Part shown: positions 1 through 8,439 of the stretch, in pieces
Layout of the letters: the number at the start of each line of letters is the position of its first letter
Numbering within the stretch: the first letter of the stretch is position 1
Source of the DNA: UBA2357 sp041916775
GTDB lineage: Bacteria > Pseudomonadota > Gammaproteobacteria > Burkholderiales > Rhodocyclaceae
NCBI GenBank assembly: GCA_041916775.1
Contig: JAYRYZ010000006.1
Span: 118,927 to 182,926 of the forward strand
Direction of reading: 5' to 3'
Length of the DNA: 64,000 nt
Notes under the pieces: model-generated
What the model saw: the letters and a program-made list of their open reading frames with translations, nothing else
Told to the model about the DNA's origin: nothing
The model's database searches: none
Position numbers and translations under genes: made by a program

Positions 1-1
1 C

Positions 2-313
2 GCATCGGAGCCCAATTTCATCACCCTGCGCCAAGCCGTCGGTCCGGTTCGCGATCACGAACGCGACAACGACCTGAGCGGCGGTATCGTGTTGATTCCG
101 AGTGCGGACCCCGGTTTCGACTGGATCTTTTCGCGCGGCATTGCCGCCTTCATCACGGCATACGGTGGCGCCAATTCGCACATGGCGATCCGCGCAGGTG
201 AGCTCGGGATCCCCGCCGTGGTCGGCGCCGGCGAGGCACTCTTCCGGCGCTGGTCCTCGGCGCGACGCCTGTTGGTGGATGCAGCCAATCATCAGGTTCG
301 GGTTCTGCAATGA
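2..313 (+). CDS. PEP-utilising enzyme, C-terminal phosphohistidine (swivel) domain, partial; probable L-glutamine kinase
   Basis: Only the last 103 codons are in the window; the gene is open at the left edge. The residues show the mobile phosphohistidine domain of PEP synthase/PPDK-type enzymes: AYGGANSHMAIRA, whose His is the phosphate carrier, followed by ELGIPAVVGAGE. Its stop overlaps the next start as ATGA, so the two are translationally coupled. In C. jejuni the same family (Cj1418) phosphorylates the amide of L-glutamine as the first step of phosphoramidate synthesis, and Cj1417- and Cj1416-like genes follow it there as here. The domain call is secure; the glutamine kinase role is inferred from gene order. 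Other PEP-dependent kinases of surface-sugar loci remain possible because the ATP-grasp part is not visible. Confidence 0.75.
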   Translation, partial: ASEPNFITLRQAVGPVRDHERDNDLSGGIVLIPSADPGFDWIFSRGIAAFITAYGGANSHMAIRAGELGIPAVVGAGEALFRRWSSARRLLVDAANHQVRVLQ

Positions 314-915
314 CGCTTCGGCCAATCCTGGTATCGCAACGGGTCGAGTGCTTTCCGGAGCGTGGCGAACGTCGGGACGCGCTGGATCAACGCTGGGTGC
401 ATTTCCTGCAATCGTGCGGGATGCTCGCCATTCCCTTGCCAAACGCAGCAAACCTTCTGGACGACTATCTGTCGATACCTCATTGTTGCGGCGCAGTACT
501 GACCGGCGGCAACGAACCGCCCGGCTGGGGTGACCCCGTACCGGAGCGGGATGCACTGGAGGGCAGTCTGATTGCGCGTGCGCGCGCAGGCGACTTTCCA
601 CTGCTGGGCGTCTGTCGGGGCATGCAGATGATCCAGCATGCGCTCGGGCTCCCGCTGAAACGTATCCACGGACACATCGCTGCAGCGCAGGAGATCACCG
701 TCGACGGCGTCCGCGAGACCGTGAACAGCTACCACACGATAGGCACGCACAGCACGGCGCCAGAGACCGAGACCTGGGCAACAGCCGATGACGGCGTGGT
801 CAAGGCCCTTCGATTGCAAAGCGAACGCGTGGTCGGGATCATGTGGCATCCGGAGCGTGTAGCCCCTTTCGCGCAGCGCGACATCACCCTTTTCCGCAGG
901 CACTTTCTCTCATGA
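310..915 (+). CDS. class I glutamine amidotransferase (peptidase C26), probable gamma-glutamyl-CDP-amidate hydrolase
   Basis: This 201-residue protein is a single class I amidotransferase domain. Visible motifs are the N-terminal SQRVE and ERRDALDQRW, LTGGNE, the nucleophile elbow GVCRGMQ with Cys102, and the WHPER motif with His180 and Glu182. N-terminal SQRVE plus ERRDALDQ is characteristic of the Cj1417-like branch, which hydrolyses gamma-glutamyl-CDP-amidate to CDP-phosphoramidate and glutamate; PuuD-type hydrolases such as the one at 28080 look different there. It overlaps both neighbours by 4 bp (ATGA), giving a tight kinase-hydrolase-cytidylyltransferase operon. The fold is certain. 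The substrate is inferred from family branch and context. Confidence 0.85.
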   Translation: MTLRPILVSQRVECFPERGERRDALDQRWVHFLQSCGMLAIPLPNAANLLDDYLSIPHCCGAVLTGGNEPPGWGDPVPERDALEGSLIARARAGDFPLLGVCRGMQMIQHALGLPLKRIHGHIAAAQEITVDGVRETVNSYHTIGTHSTAPETETWATADDGVVKALRLQSERVVGIMWHPERVAPFAQRDITLFRRHFLS

Positions 916-1682
916 GAGCACTCATCCTTGCAGCCGGACGCGGCTCCCGCATGCGGGAGCAGACCGAGAACCGACCGAAGTGCCTGGTGGAACTGGGCGG
1001 TGAGCCGCTTCTGCATTGGCAGTCGCGCGCCTTGCGGAACGCCGGCATGAAGCCGCTGGGCATCGTGACGGGATACCGTCGGGATCAACTCGCCGCTCGT
1101 GCCGACCGGGCCTTTCACAACGACCAATGGGCCGAGACCAATATGGTGGCGTCCCTGTGTTGTGCCCGGGATTGGCTGGAGGAGGAACCGGTGCTCGTGA
1201 GCTACTCGGACATCTTTTATCCTGCCTCCACCGCAAGGCGACTTGCCGCCAGTCCGGCCGACATCGCGATCAGCTACGACCCCGACTGGCTGACCTTGTG
1301 GCAGGCACGCTTCGCGCATCCACTCGAGGATGCGGAGAGTTTTGCGCTCGACGGGGAAGGCTGTCTCAAGGACATCGGGCGCAAGGTCGACACGCTCGAT
1401 GCGATCGGCGGACAGTACATGGGCCTCGTGAAGTTCACTCCGGACGGATGGCGCGAGGTGGTCGCATGCCTGGCCGCACTGGACGATGCGCAGTTACGAC
1501 GTCTGGACATGACCAGCCTGCTGGGAAAGTTGATCGAGCGCGGCGCGCGCATTCAGGCGGTCGCCCATTCGGGCGCATGGGGCGAGATCGACTCCGCCAG
1601 CGACCTCGCCTATTACCAGGCCCGGATTGACGATGGACAACTCGATCTGGAGGCGCTTACCGGTCCTCTGGAGCACCCATGA
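912..1682 (+). CDS. nucleotidyltransferase, probable CTP:phosphoglutamine cytidylyltransferase
   Basis: The 256-residue product opens with the nucleotidyltransferase signature LILAAGRGSRM...RPKCLVELGGEPLL (residues about 3-35), and has TNMVASL and VSYSDIFY further on, where the Asp would bind metal. This resembles LicC-type and Cj1416-type cytidylyltransferases, which activate small phospho-compounds rather than sugars. Start chosen at the ATG that overlaps the previous stop (ATGA); the frame is open 23 codons further upstream, but that stretch lies inside the preceding gene. In the Campylobacter pathway Cj1416 couples CTP with phosphoglutamine. Phosphocholine or phosphoethanolamine cytidylyltransferase is the main alternative, but no choline kinase is seen and the amidotransferase partner argues against it. 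Confidence 0.8.
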   Translation: MRALILAAGRGSRMREQTENRPKCLVELGGEPLLHWQSRALRNAGMKPLGIVTGYRRDQLAARADRAFHNDQWAETNMVASLCCARDWLEEEPVLVSYSDIFYPASTARRLAASPADIAISYDPDWLTLWQARFAHPLEDAESFALDGEGCLKDIGRKVDTLDAIGGQYMGLVKFTPDGWREVVACLAALDDAQLRRLDMTSLLGKLIERGARIQAVAHSGAWGEIDSASDLAYYQARIDDGQLDLEALTGPLEHP

Positions 1683-2539
1683 GCGAACACGCCCAATTCT
1701 GGACGGAGCCGCACCGCCTCGGCCATCGACGTTACCCCAGCGTACTGCATTTCCTGCCGAGCGGATCGGGGGGCATGTCGGTGCGACGCATCATCTCCGC
1801 GCTCGTGGGCAGTGAATATGCATATCACGGACAACTCGACGAGTTCTGGCTGAACGGCGATATCGGGTGTGCAAACACCGAGCGATGGGTCTGGAAGCCA
1901 GACGGCAACTACTATCTTGTATCCATCTCCGCTCCACTCGAAGCCTGGTTCCGTCGCCGCGGTCACGATCTCAACCGACTGCGCCTGATCCTCACCATCC
2001 GCGACCCGCGTGACAGCATCGTGTCGCTATACCACCTGACGCACGACACCCTGCATTCCAAGTACACCGCGGGCACGCCCGTGCAATCCGCATACGAGGC
2101 GGAACAACGTCGGGTGGCCGAGCTCACCCTGGACGAATACGTGCGGGAGCGATTCGTGTATCAGCTCGAGAATCTGCGTACCGTAAGGGCGCTCGCGGAA
2201 CAACTGCACCCGTCACAACGCTGCGTCCTGAGCTATGCCCAGTTGTGCGAGGATTTTCCACGCTTTCTTGCTCGCCTGATCGATTTTCTGCGTATCGCCC
2301 CTGATCCGGCAGTGGTCACCCATCTGCTGCAAACGGAAGATGTCCGCAACAAGGCCTCGCTGAATCCCGGTTCGTTCGCACACTGCCCCAAGGCGGCCCC
2401 GATGCCGGGCAGGCACGTCCGCGAACTTCCTCCAGACACCGTCCAGTTGATCACCCGGCTGGGCGCCGACGTTCTCGACTGGCTCGAGCAACTGGAGCGT
2501 GGCCAACCGGAAGGTCGCCCGCGGCAGGAAATTGGATGA
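1679..2539 (+). CDS. sulfotransferase-fold protein
   Basis: This 286-residue protein carries the sulfotransferase 3'-phosphate-binding motif, seen as RLILTIRDPRDSIVSLYHL (residues about 102-120). Near the N terminus FLPSGSGGMSVRR (about 24-36) sits where the 5'-phosphosulfate loop would be, but it is not a standard PKSGTTW loop. It overlaps the cytidylyltransferase by 4 bp, so it is part of the same operon. Family members transfer sulfate from PAPS to sugars or proteins. Because the Campylobacter phosphoramidate donor is also 3'-phosphorylated on its ribose, like PAPS, this protein is a plausible phosphoramidate transferase; that is a hypothesis. A plain carbohydrate sulfotransferase is equally possible. 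Confidence 0.7.
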   Translation: MSEHAQFWTEPHRLGHRRYPSVLHFLPSGSGGMSVRRIISALVGSEYAYHGQLDEFWLNGDIGCANTERWVWKPDGNYYLVSISAPLEAWFRRRGHDLNRLRLILTIRDPRDSIVSLYHLTHDTLHSKYTAGTPVQSAYEAEQRRVAELTLDEYVRERFVYQLENLRTVRALAEQLHPSQRCVLSYAQLCEDFPRFLARLIDFLRIAPDPAVVTHLLQTEDVRNKASLNPGSFAHCPKAAPMPGRHVRELPPDTVQLITRLGADVLDWLEQLERGQPEGRPRQEIG

Positions 2540-2546
2540 GCCCGCC

Positions 2547-3809
2547 ATGAACACAGCCCATTCCGCCATAACGTTCCTTCTTGCCTTGCCTGGCCGCAGC
2601 CGGACGCGGATGCTGCGACGGCTGCGGAACGACTCCGACATCGTCACCACGGAACTCCTGGGTGCATTTGCGCTGACGACCGCATTCGCAATCCGCCCGG
2701 ACGGGATCGACGCCGAGTACGACGCGCTGCGAACGTCCCGGACATTGCGATCCGCTCTCGGCTCCGATGACGCCCTGAACGCTGCCTGGCAGCACTTCCA
2801 GACGGGTTTCCTCCATGCGCTTCGCAACCATGCCGCTCCAGTCATGGATGACGCCACCCGGCTGGTCGATGTCCAGCCGGACACCTGGATGATCGCGGAC
2901 ACACTGGCAACGCTGATCCCAGACGCCGGGGCGATCGTCGTCATACCCAACCCGTTGAATCTGCTTGCGGACGCCTTCGAAGCCTGCGACGGGATCCCGG
3001 AACGGATCAAGGATAACGAACACCTTTATCGCGCGCTGTTCGACGGCCCCAAACGGCTTGTGCACGCACTTGCAGCCTTTGCCGGTCGCGTGCAGGTCGT
3101 GCGTCCTGGCGACACAGACTGCCAGGATGACGTTGGCACAGGGGACCAACCTCCCACCTTGATCGCGGAAAGCGGCGCCAACGCCCCACCCGGCTGGCAT
3201 GCCTTTGCACACGATCCGGCCTTCTGCAGCATCGCGTCGCAGTATCTCTGCCATCATGCGGAAACGCTGCACGCCCTTGACTACGATACGGCAGCGCTCG
3301 AATCGTCGCTGGAAACCACGCGGCAGTATCTCGCGCTTCACAGCCGTCTGAACGCTGTTGACCTCGAACGCATCGAGAGCTTCGGCATCGCGCGGGCGAC
3401 ACTCGAAGCGATCGTTCGCGCGGCACCGCCGTGCAGTGACGAGTTGCCTCTGCGACAAGCACTCGCCGACGTTCTGAACAACCAGGGCGAGGCACTTTTC
3501 GCAATCGGCAACATGGACGCCGCGGAGCATGCCATGCGTTACGCACTGACGCTCGATCCCGCGCATGCAGCGACCCTGAACAATCTGGGCGTGCTCGCGT
3601 GGCAACGGTCCGACCCGGAAGGTGCGATCGATCATCTGTCGCGCAGCTACGCCAGTGCTCCGGACAATCGCAACACGGTAGTGAACCTGGTGGAGATACT
3701 GCTTGCGGTCGGCGATTCCGAACGCGTTCGCCAATTGCTCAACCACTACCTGAGCACTCACCCCGAAGACGACGAGATCTTCGCGCTGGCATTGCAGATC
3801 GGGCATTGA
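2547..3809 (+). CDS. TPR-repeat protein of unknown function
   Basis: I do not recognise the N-terminal ~300 residues of this 420-residue protein. The C-terminal third has tetratricopeptide repeats: NNQGEALFAIGNMDAAEHAM and then NNLGVLAWQRSDPEGAIDHL, plus a third weaker unit. No signal peptide or membrane segment is visible. The start chosen is the ATG 8 bp after the sulfotransferase stop, preceded by a GGATGAG-type ribosome site; an upstream ATG would overlap that gene by about 40 bp. Position between a sulfotransferase-like protein and a giant glycosyltransferase suggests a scaffold or a glycan-processing role, but nothing shows it directly. Confidence 0.65.
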   Translation: MNTAHSAITFLLALPGRSRTRMLRRLRNDSDIVTTELLGAFALTTAFAIRPDGIDAEYDALRTSRTLRSALGSDDALNAAWQHFQTGFLHALRNHAAPVMDDATRLVDVQPDTWMIADTLATLIPDAGAIVVIPNPLNLLADAFEACDGIPERIKDNEHLYRALFDGPKRLVHALAAFAGRVQVVRPGDTDCQDDVGTGDQPPTLIAESGANAPPGWHAFAHDPAFCSIASQYLCHHAETLHALDYDTAALESSLETTRQYLALHSRLNAVDLERIESFGIARATLEAIVRAAPPCSDELPLRQALADVLNNQGEALFAIGNMDAAEHAMRYALTLDPAHAATLNNLGVLAWQRSDPEGAIDHLSRSYASAPDNRNTVVNLVEILLAVGDSERVRQLLNHYLSTHPEDDEIFALALQIGH

Positions 3810-3867
3810 ACAGGCTCCGCCAGTGCACGGCCACCTTGACCCAGGAACTTGACGGAAGCCAACCACG

Positions 3868-6800
3868 ATGAATGCCAGCGCAACACATGGTGACGTCCAC
3901 GCGCCGACGAAACGGCATGTTCTCGTCTGTCTGACCGCCGATAACCCGTTTTGCGAACCCCATGTCGATACCCTGGTCACACAGGCCGAGCGGGAATTCC
4001 GTATCGATGTGTTCCGGATCGCACCTCGCTCATCCGAAGGCCGCGACCGCAAGGCCGACATCGGCCAGATCATCGCTACATTGGTACTCAGGGCGGACAG
4101 GATCCCGGTCGATGATGACGGGGTCATCATAATCGTAGCGCCGCATCTCGAGGCGCCCAACACCGCCGAAACCTACCGACAACGACAATTCGCGCTGCGC
4201 ATGCTCGACGCGCATGGACTCAGGGCTGCGCAGGCGGCGTTCTCGAGCCTGCCCGATCTCGGCGTAGCGACGCTCGCCGGTACGCCGCAAATCGCGCTCG
4301 CAGCCCGCACCGACAACGCGCTGCAGGAACGGCTCGCACGTCAACTGAGCATTCCCGTCGAGCACATCCGGCGCGGCCAGTACTTTCCCGCACCGCTGTT
4401 CTACCTGCGCGCAGCCTGCCTGCGCCGGCTCGTCGCACATTTGAAGCTTGATGCGCGTACGGATGACTCCGCCCTCATGAGCGCGCTCTCACTCGGATTT
4501 CAGCCCGCCTGCCTTGCCATCGGCTATGACGTCCGTGATCTTCTCCCCGGAGTCAGGGCCGCATCGGCCGAATCGCTCCGGAACCATATCGCGCAGCGTT
4601 GCAAGACGGCTGGAACGACCTTGCGCTCCGAGGAGTTCAAGCCCCCGACAGAGCACACGGTGACACCGGTGAGCGCTCCGGTCAGGTACATCGCCTATTA
4701 CCTGCCTCAATTTCATGCCATACCCGAAAACGACCGCTGGTGGGGCAAGGGCTTCACCGAGTGGACCAACGTCAGCCGTGCCACGCCCCGCTTCGTCGGG
4801 CACTATCAACCACGGCTGCCGGCCGATCTGGGCTTCTACGACCTTTCCCTCGACGATGTCATGACCGCGCAGATTCAGCTTGCCCGGCAACACGGCATCC
4901 ACGGATTCTGCTTCTACTTCTACTGGTTCAACGGCAAGACGCTACTCGAGACGCCGCTCAGGCAGTTTCTGGCCGACCCAACAAAGGATTTCCCGTTCTG
5001 CCTGTGCTGGGCCAACGAGAACTGGACCCGGCGATGGGACGGCCAGGAGCAGGAGGTCCTCATCGAGCAGAGCCATTCGGCCCGTGACGACATCCGCTTC
5101 ATTGCGCACATCGCGCAGTACCTGCGCGACCCCCGCTGCATCCGTATTGACGGCAAGCCGCTGCTGCTGGTGTATCGGGCGTCGCTGCTTGGCGACGCGC
5201 GTGCGACCACGAAACGCTGGCGGGACTGGTGTCGCGAACATGCCGTCGGCGAGATTCATCTTGCGGCGGTCCTGTCTTTCGACATCGACGACCCTCGCCC
5301 CTTCGGGTTCGACAGCGCAGTCGAGTTCCCCCCCCACCAACTCAGCAACCTCCCTCCGATCAACAGCACGGTAGAAATGCTTGACCCCGCCTTCAGCGGC
5401 GAGATCCTCGACTATCGCGAAACCGTCCTGCTCGAAGCACTGGGAAAGTACGCCAGCCAGAGTAAGAGCCCATTCCCACGCTTTCATGGCGTCATGACCG
5501 GCTGGGACAACGATGCACGCCGGAATGGCACCGGCAGGACATTTCACCACGCCACCCCTTCCGCCTACGCGAACTGGCTCCGGCTGGCGAGCACCGCAAC
5601 CTTGCGCGACAAGCCACCACAGCAGCGCTACGTCTTCATCAATGCCTGGAACGAATGGGCAGAGGGGGCTCACCTCGAGCCGTGCAGGCATTTTGGCCAT
5701 GCCTATCTGACGGCCACGTCCGACACGCTGAGCCTGCTCTCCCCACCTGAAGACCTCCTGCGCGATGACGCGCCTGCGGCGCTGGGCGCCTCCAGCGCGC
5801 TGTTGCACCACCTGCCTGCGCATCTATTCCCGCTGCGAGGGCAGCCTGAACTCGCGCTGTACCGTGAGCGCTTCTCAAGCCTCGGCCAGGCACCGCGCAT
5901 ACGCGTCGTGCTGTCCTACTCCGCGCTTCACGTCGGCGTGTTCGACACACTGCAGTCTCTCGCCGAACAGAGCTACACGAACTGCGCGATCAGCGTCGTC
6001 TCGCCCGATCACTTTGCCGCCAGTTGGGCCGCGCCGATCGCCGCGGTACACGTTCCAACCCGCGACGTGCTGGACGGGATCAATTGTGTAGCCAATACAG
6101 TGGCCGACGAATGGCTGCTTCTCGTCGAGGCTGGCGACCGTATCCTTCCGCATGGACTGCTGGCCATTGCCGCCGCTGCGGCTGGGCAACCGGGGGCGAC
6201 GATCTTCTATGCGGACGAGTGCAGCGGCGATGGCAAGATCGCGCCGGTCCGAGCGACGCTCAGGTCAGGCTTTGACCCGATCATTCACGCACACCACGAC
6301 CATCTGGGCGGCATACTCGCGATCCGTCGCAACGCATTCCTTGCGCTGGGCGGACTGCAGCGTCCACTCGACCGCAGCCCGCTGCACGACCTGACCATGA
6401 GGCTGTGCGCGGCGCATGGGGAGCAAACGATTCGGCACATCCCCGAGATCCTGGCTTGGCGCCATACGCCAGCCCAACCCCAACATCGTGCATTTACGGA
6501 GCGCGACAACTTACAGGCATCCGGAGTTGGTACAGCGGTTTCCATCATCGTGCCCACGCACGAGCAGCCGCTGGCGTTCCAACGCTGTGTGGAATCGCTC
6601 TTTGCGCATGCGGGCGAGACACCATTCGAGCTGATCATCGTCGATCACATGAACCGGAGCCCGGCTGCACGCACGTTCCTCGACGGTCTGGCAGGGCTTG
6701 CGCCCGAACGTATTCGCGTGCTTGCCTGGACCGCGGCGTTCAATATCGCCGCGATGAACAACATGGCGGCCGCCCAGGCACGCGGCACTCACCTCCTGTT

Positions 6801-8403
6801 CCTGAACGACGACGTTGTCGCGACGCACACTGGCTGGCTGGAAGCCTTGTTGTCCGCATTCGCACTTCACGAGGATGTCGGCATCACCGGATGTCGGCTC
6901 GATTTTCCCAATGGCAAGCTCCAGCATGCGGGCGTGGTGCTCGGGATGTCGGGTGCTGCGGACTTCATCTGGTCCGGTCGGGAACAAGGGTTCGTAGAGC
7001 AACTGGCGGAGTTGACAGCCCCGCGGACCGTTTCAGCGGTGACTGGCGCCTGCATGATGGTCGAGCGTGCGCTTTTCGAGCGGTTGGGCGGGTTCGACGA
7101 GCATCTCTCGCTGGCTTATGCGGACTTCGACCTTTGCTTGCGCGCCCGCGAAGAAGGGAGCCGCACGGTATTCACGCCCGAGGCGCGGCTTACACATGAT
7201 GCCGGAAGTACCTTGAAGACGGTGTTTCAGGGCGAGCGCGCTCAGGAAGCACAGCGGGACTTCGAAGTGCAGCAAGCGCGCTTCATCATGCGCTGGCGCT
7301 CGCAGATCGCCCGTGATCCCTACTACCACCCGATCCGCTCGCTTGTATCGCGACAGGGCGACATCGAGCCGGTCGCCGCGTTCGCGCCGGACGTGATCGA
7401 CTGGCACCCACTGCCGAACGTGCTTGCACTGCCAGCCGACCGTCACGGTTCTGGCGAATATCGCGTGATCCAGCCAGCGGCATGCGCACATGATGCAGGC
7501 ATGGCGCGCACGCGCTGTGCCGACGGCTATCCGCTGCCGATCGTGTTCGAGCGTCTTGGCATCGATACGCTGCACACCCAACGTCAGGTCGATGACGCGC
7601 AGTTGCAGGCCCTTGCGAAGCTGAAAGCCCTGATACCGGTACGCATCGTCATTGATTTTGACGATGCCCTTGCGCATGTACCCAACGCAAGCTTCCACAA
7701 GCAGAGCGTCTGGCCGGATATCGAACGCCGCCTTCGCGAAGCCGCCGGGTTTGCGGATACGCTGACCGTTTCGACCGAGCCGCTCGCTCAGGAGATGCGG
7801 AATCTCCACGGTGATGTCCGGGTAGTGCCCAATGCGATCGATCCCGCGCTCTGGCCAAACCTGCCAGCCCAACATCAGGCGCGGTCACGCAGGCCGCGCG
7901 TTGGCTGGGCCGGGGGCCTCGGTCACGCTGCCGATCTCGCGCTGCTGCGTGAGGTCGTCGAGACTCTGGCGGACGAGGTTGATTGGGTGTTCTTCGGCAT
8001 GTGCCTCGAGGACATGCGACCGCATCTGACGGAGTTCCACCGCGGCGTGCCATTCGCGCAGTATCCGGAAAAGCTTGCCGAACTCGGTCTCGATCTTGCC
8101 CTTGCACCGCTGGAGCTCAACCGATTCAACGAGTGCAAAAGCAACCTGCGGCTTCTCGAGTATGGCGCGCTCGGTATACCCACGATCGCGACGGACATCG
8201 TCCCCTATCAGTGCGGCCTGCCAGTCACCTTGCTCGACAATCGGCCGCAGCGCTGGATCCGCACAATTCGCGAACGTGTCGGTGAGTTGGAGGCGCTGCG
8301 CGCAGAAGGGTTGCGCCTGCGCGACGCGGTACTGGCGGATTGGACGATCGAAAAGACACTGCCGCAGTGGATGGGCGCCTGGACTGCACCTGACGCGCCG
8401 TGA
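3868..8403 (+). CDS. multi-domain glycosyltransferase (WbsX/GH99-like + GT2-like + GT2 + GT4-like)
   Basis: The 1,511-residue protein has at least four catalytic-type modules. Residues about 1-260 are unassigned, with LVCLTADNPFCEPHVDTL at the start. Residues about 272-625 are a WbsX/GH99-like domain (YIAYYLPQFHAIPENDRWWG, then WTNVS and FINAWNEWAEGAHLEP). Residues about 665-880 look like a degenerate GT2 fold with FYADE. Residues about 890-1130 are a clear GT2 domain (SIIVPTHEQ, metal motif FLNDDVVATHTGW, then a VTGACMMVER/GGFDE acceptor region). Residues about 1250-1510 resemble a GT4-type GT-B C half (RVGWAGGLGHAADLALL). No membrane segment is apparent. Such chains assemble repeat oligosaccharides in O-antigen or flagellar-glycan loci. 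The acceptor is unknown. Confidence 0.85.
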   Translation: MNASATHGDVHAPTKRHVLVCLTADNPFCEPHVDTLVTQAEREFRIDVFRIAPRSSEGRDRKADIGQIIATLVLRADRIPVDDDGVIIIVAPHLEAPNTAETYRQRQFALRMLDAHGLRAAQAAFSSLPDLGVATLAGTPQIALAARTDNALQERLARQLSIPVEHIRRGQYFPAPLFYLRAACLRRLVAHLKLDARTDDSALMSALSLGFQPACLAIGYDVRDLLPGVRAASAESLRNHIAQRCKTAGTTLRSEEFKPPTEHTVTPVSAPVRYIAYYLPQFHAIPENDRWWGKGFTEWTNVSRATPRFVGHYQPRLPADLGFYDLSLDDVMTAQIQLARQHGIHGFCFYFYWFNGKTLLETPLRQFLADPTKDFPFCLCWANENWTRRWDGQEQEVLIEQSHSARDDIRFIAHIAQYLRDPRCIRIDGKPLLLVYRASLLGDARATTKRWRDWCREHAVGEIHLAAVLSFDIDDPRPFGFDSAVEFPPHQLSNLPPINSTVEMLDPAFSGEILDYRETVLLEALGKYASQSKSPFPRFHGVMTGWDNDARRNGTGRTFHHATPSAYANWLRLASTATLRDKPPQQRYVFINAWNEWAEGAHLEPCRHFGHAYLTATSDTLSLLSPPEDLLRDDAPAALGASSALLHHLPAHLFPLRGQPELALYRERFSSLGQAPRIRVVLSYSALHVGVFDTLQSLAEQSYTNCAISVVSPDHFAASWAAPIAAVHVPTRDVLDGINCVANTVADEWLLLVEAGDRILPHGLLAIAAAAAGQPGATIFYADECSGDGKIAPVRATLRSGFDPIIHAHHDHLGGILAIRRNAFLALGGLQRPLDRSPLHDLTMRLCAAHGEQTIRHIPEILAWRHTPAQPQHRAFTERDNLQASGVGTAVSIIVPTHEQPLAFQRCVESLFAHAGETPFELIIVDHMNRSPAARTFLDGLAGLAPERIRVLAWTAAFNIAAMNNMAAAQARGTHLLFLNDDVVATHTGWLEALLSAFALHEDVGITGCRLDFPNGKLQHAGVVLGMSGAADFIWSGREQGFVEQLAELTAPRTVSAVTGACMMVERALFERLGGFDEHLSLAYADFDLCLRAREEGSRTVFTPEARLTHDAGSTLKTVFQGERAQEAQRDFEVQQARFIMRWRSQIARDPYYHPIRSLVSRQGDIEPVAAFAPDVIDWHPLPNVLALPADRHGSGEYRVIQPAACAHDAGMARTRCADGYPLPIVFERLGIDTLHTQRQVDDAQLQALAKLKALIPVRIVIDFDDALAHVPNASFHKQSVWPDIERRLREAAGFADTLTVSTEPLAQEMRNLHGDVRVVPNAIDPALWPNLPAQHQARSRRPRVGWAGGLGHAADLALLREVVETLADEVDWVFFGMCLEDMRPHLTEFHRGVPFAQYPEKLAELGLDLALAPLELNRFNECKSNLRLLEYGALGIPTIATDIVPYQCGLPVTLLDNRPQRWIRTIRERVGELEALRAEGLRLRDAVLADWTIEKTLPQWMGAWTAPDAP

Positions 8404-8439
8404 CCCAGCCCGACACGTCCTGGAGAGGTGACGATACGG

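Noticed and set aside
310..1682. Phosphocholine or phosphoethanolamine pathway instead of phosphoramidate
   Set aside because: A LicC-like enzyme alone could suggest it, but no choline kinase or transferase is seen and the class I amidotransferase would have no role.
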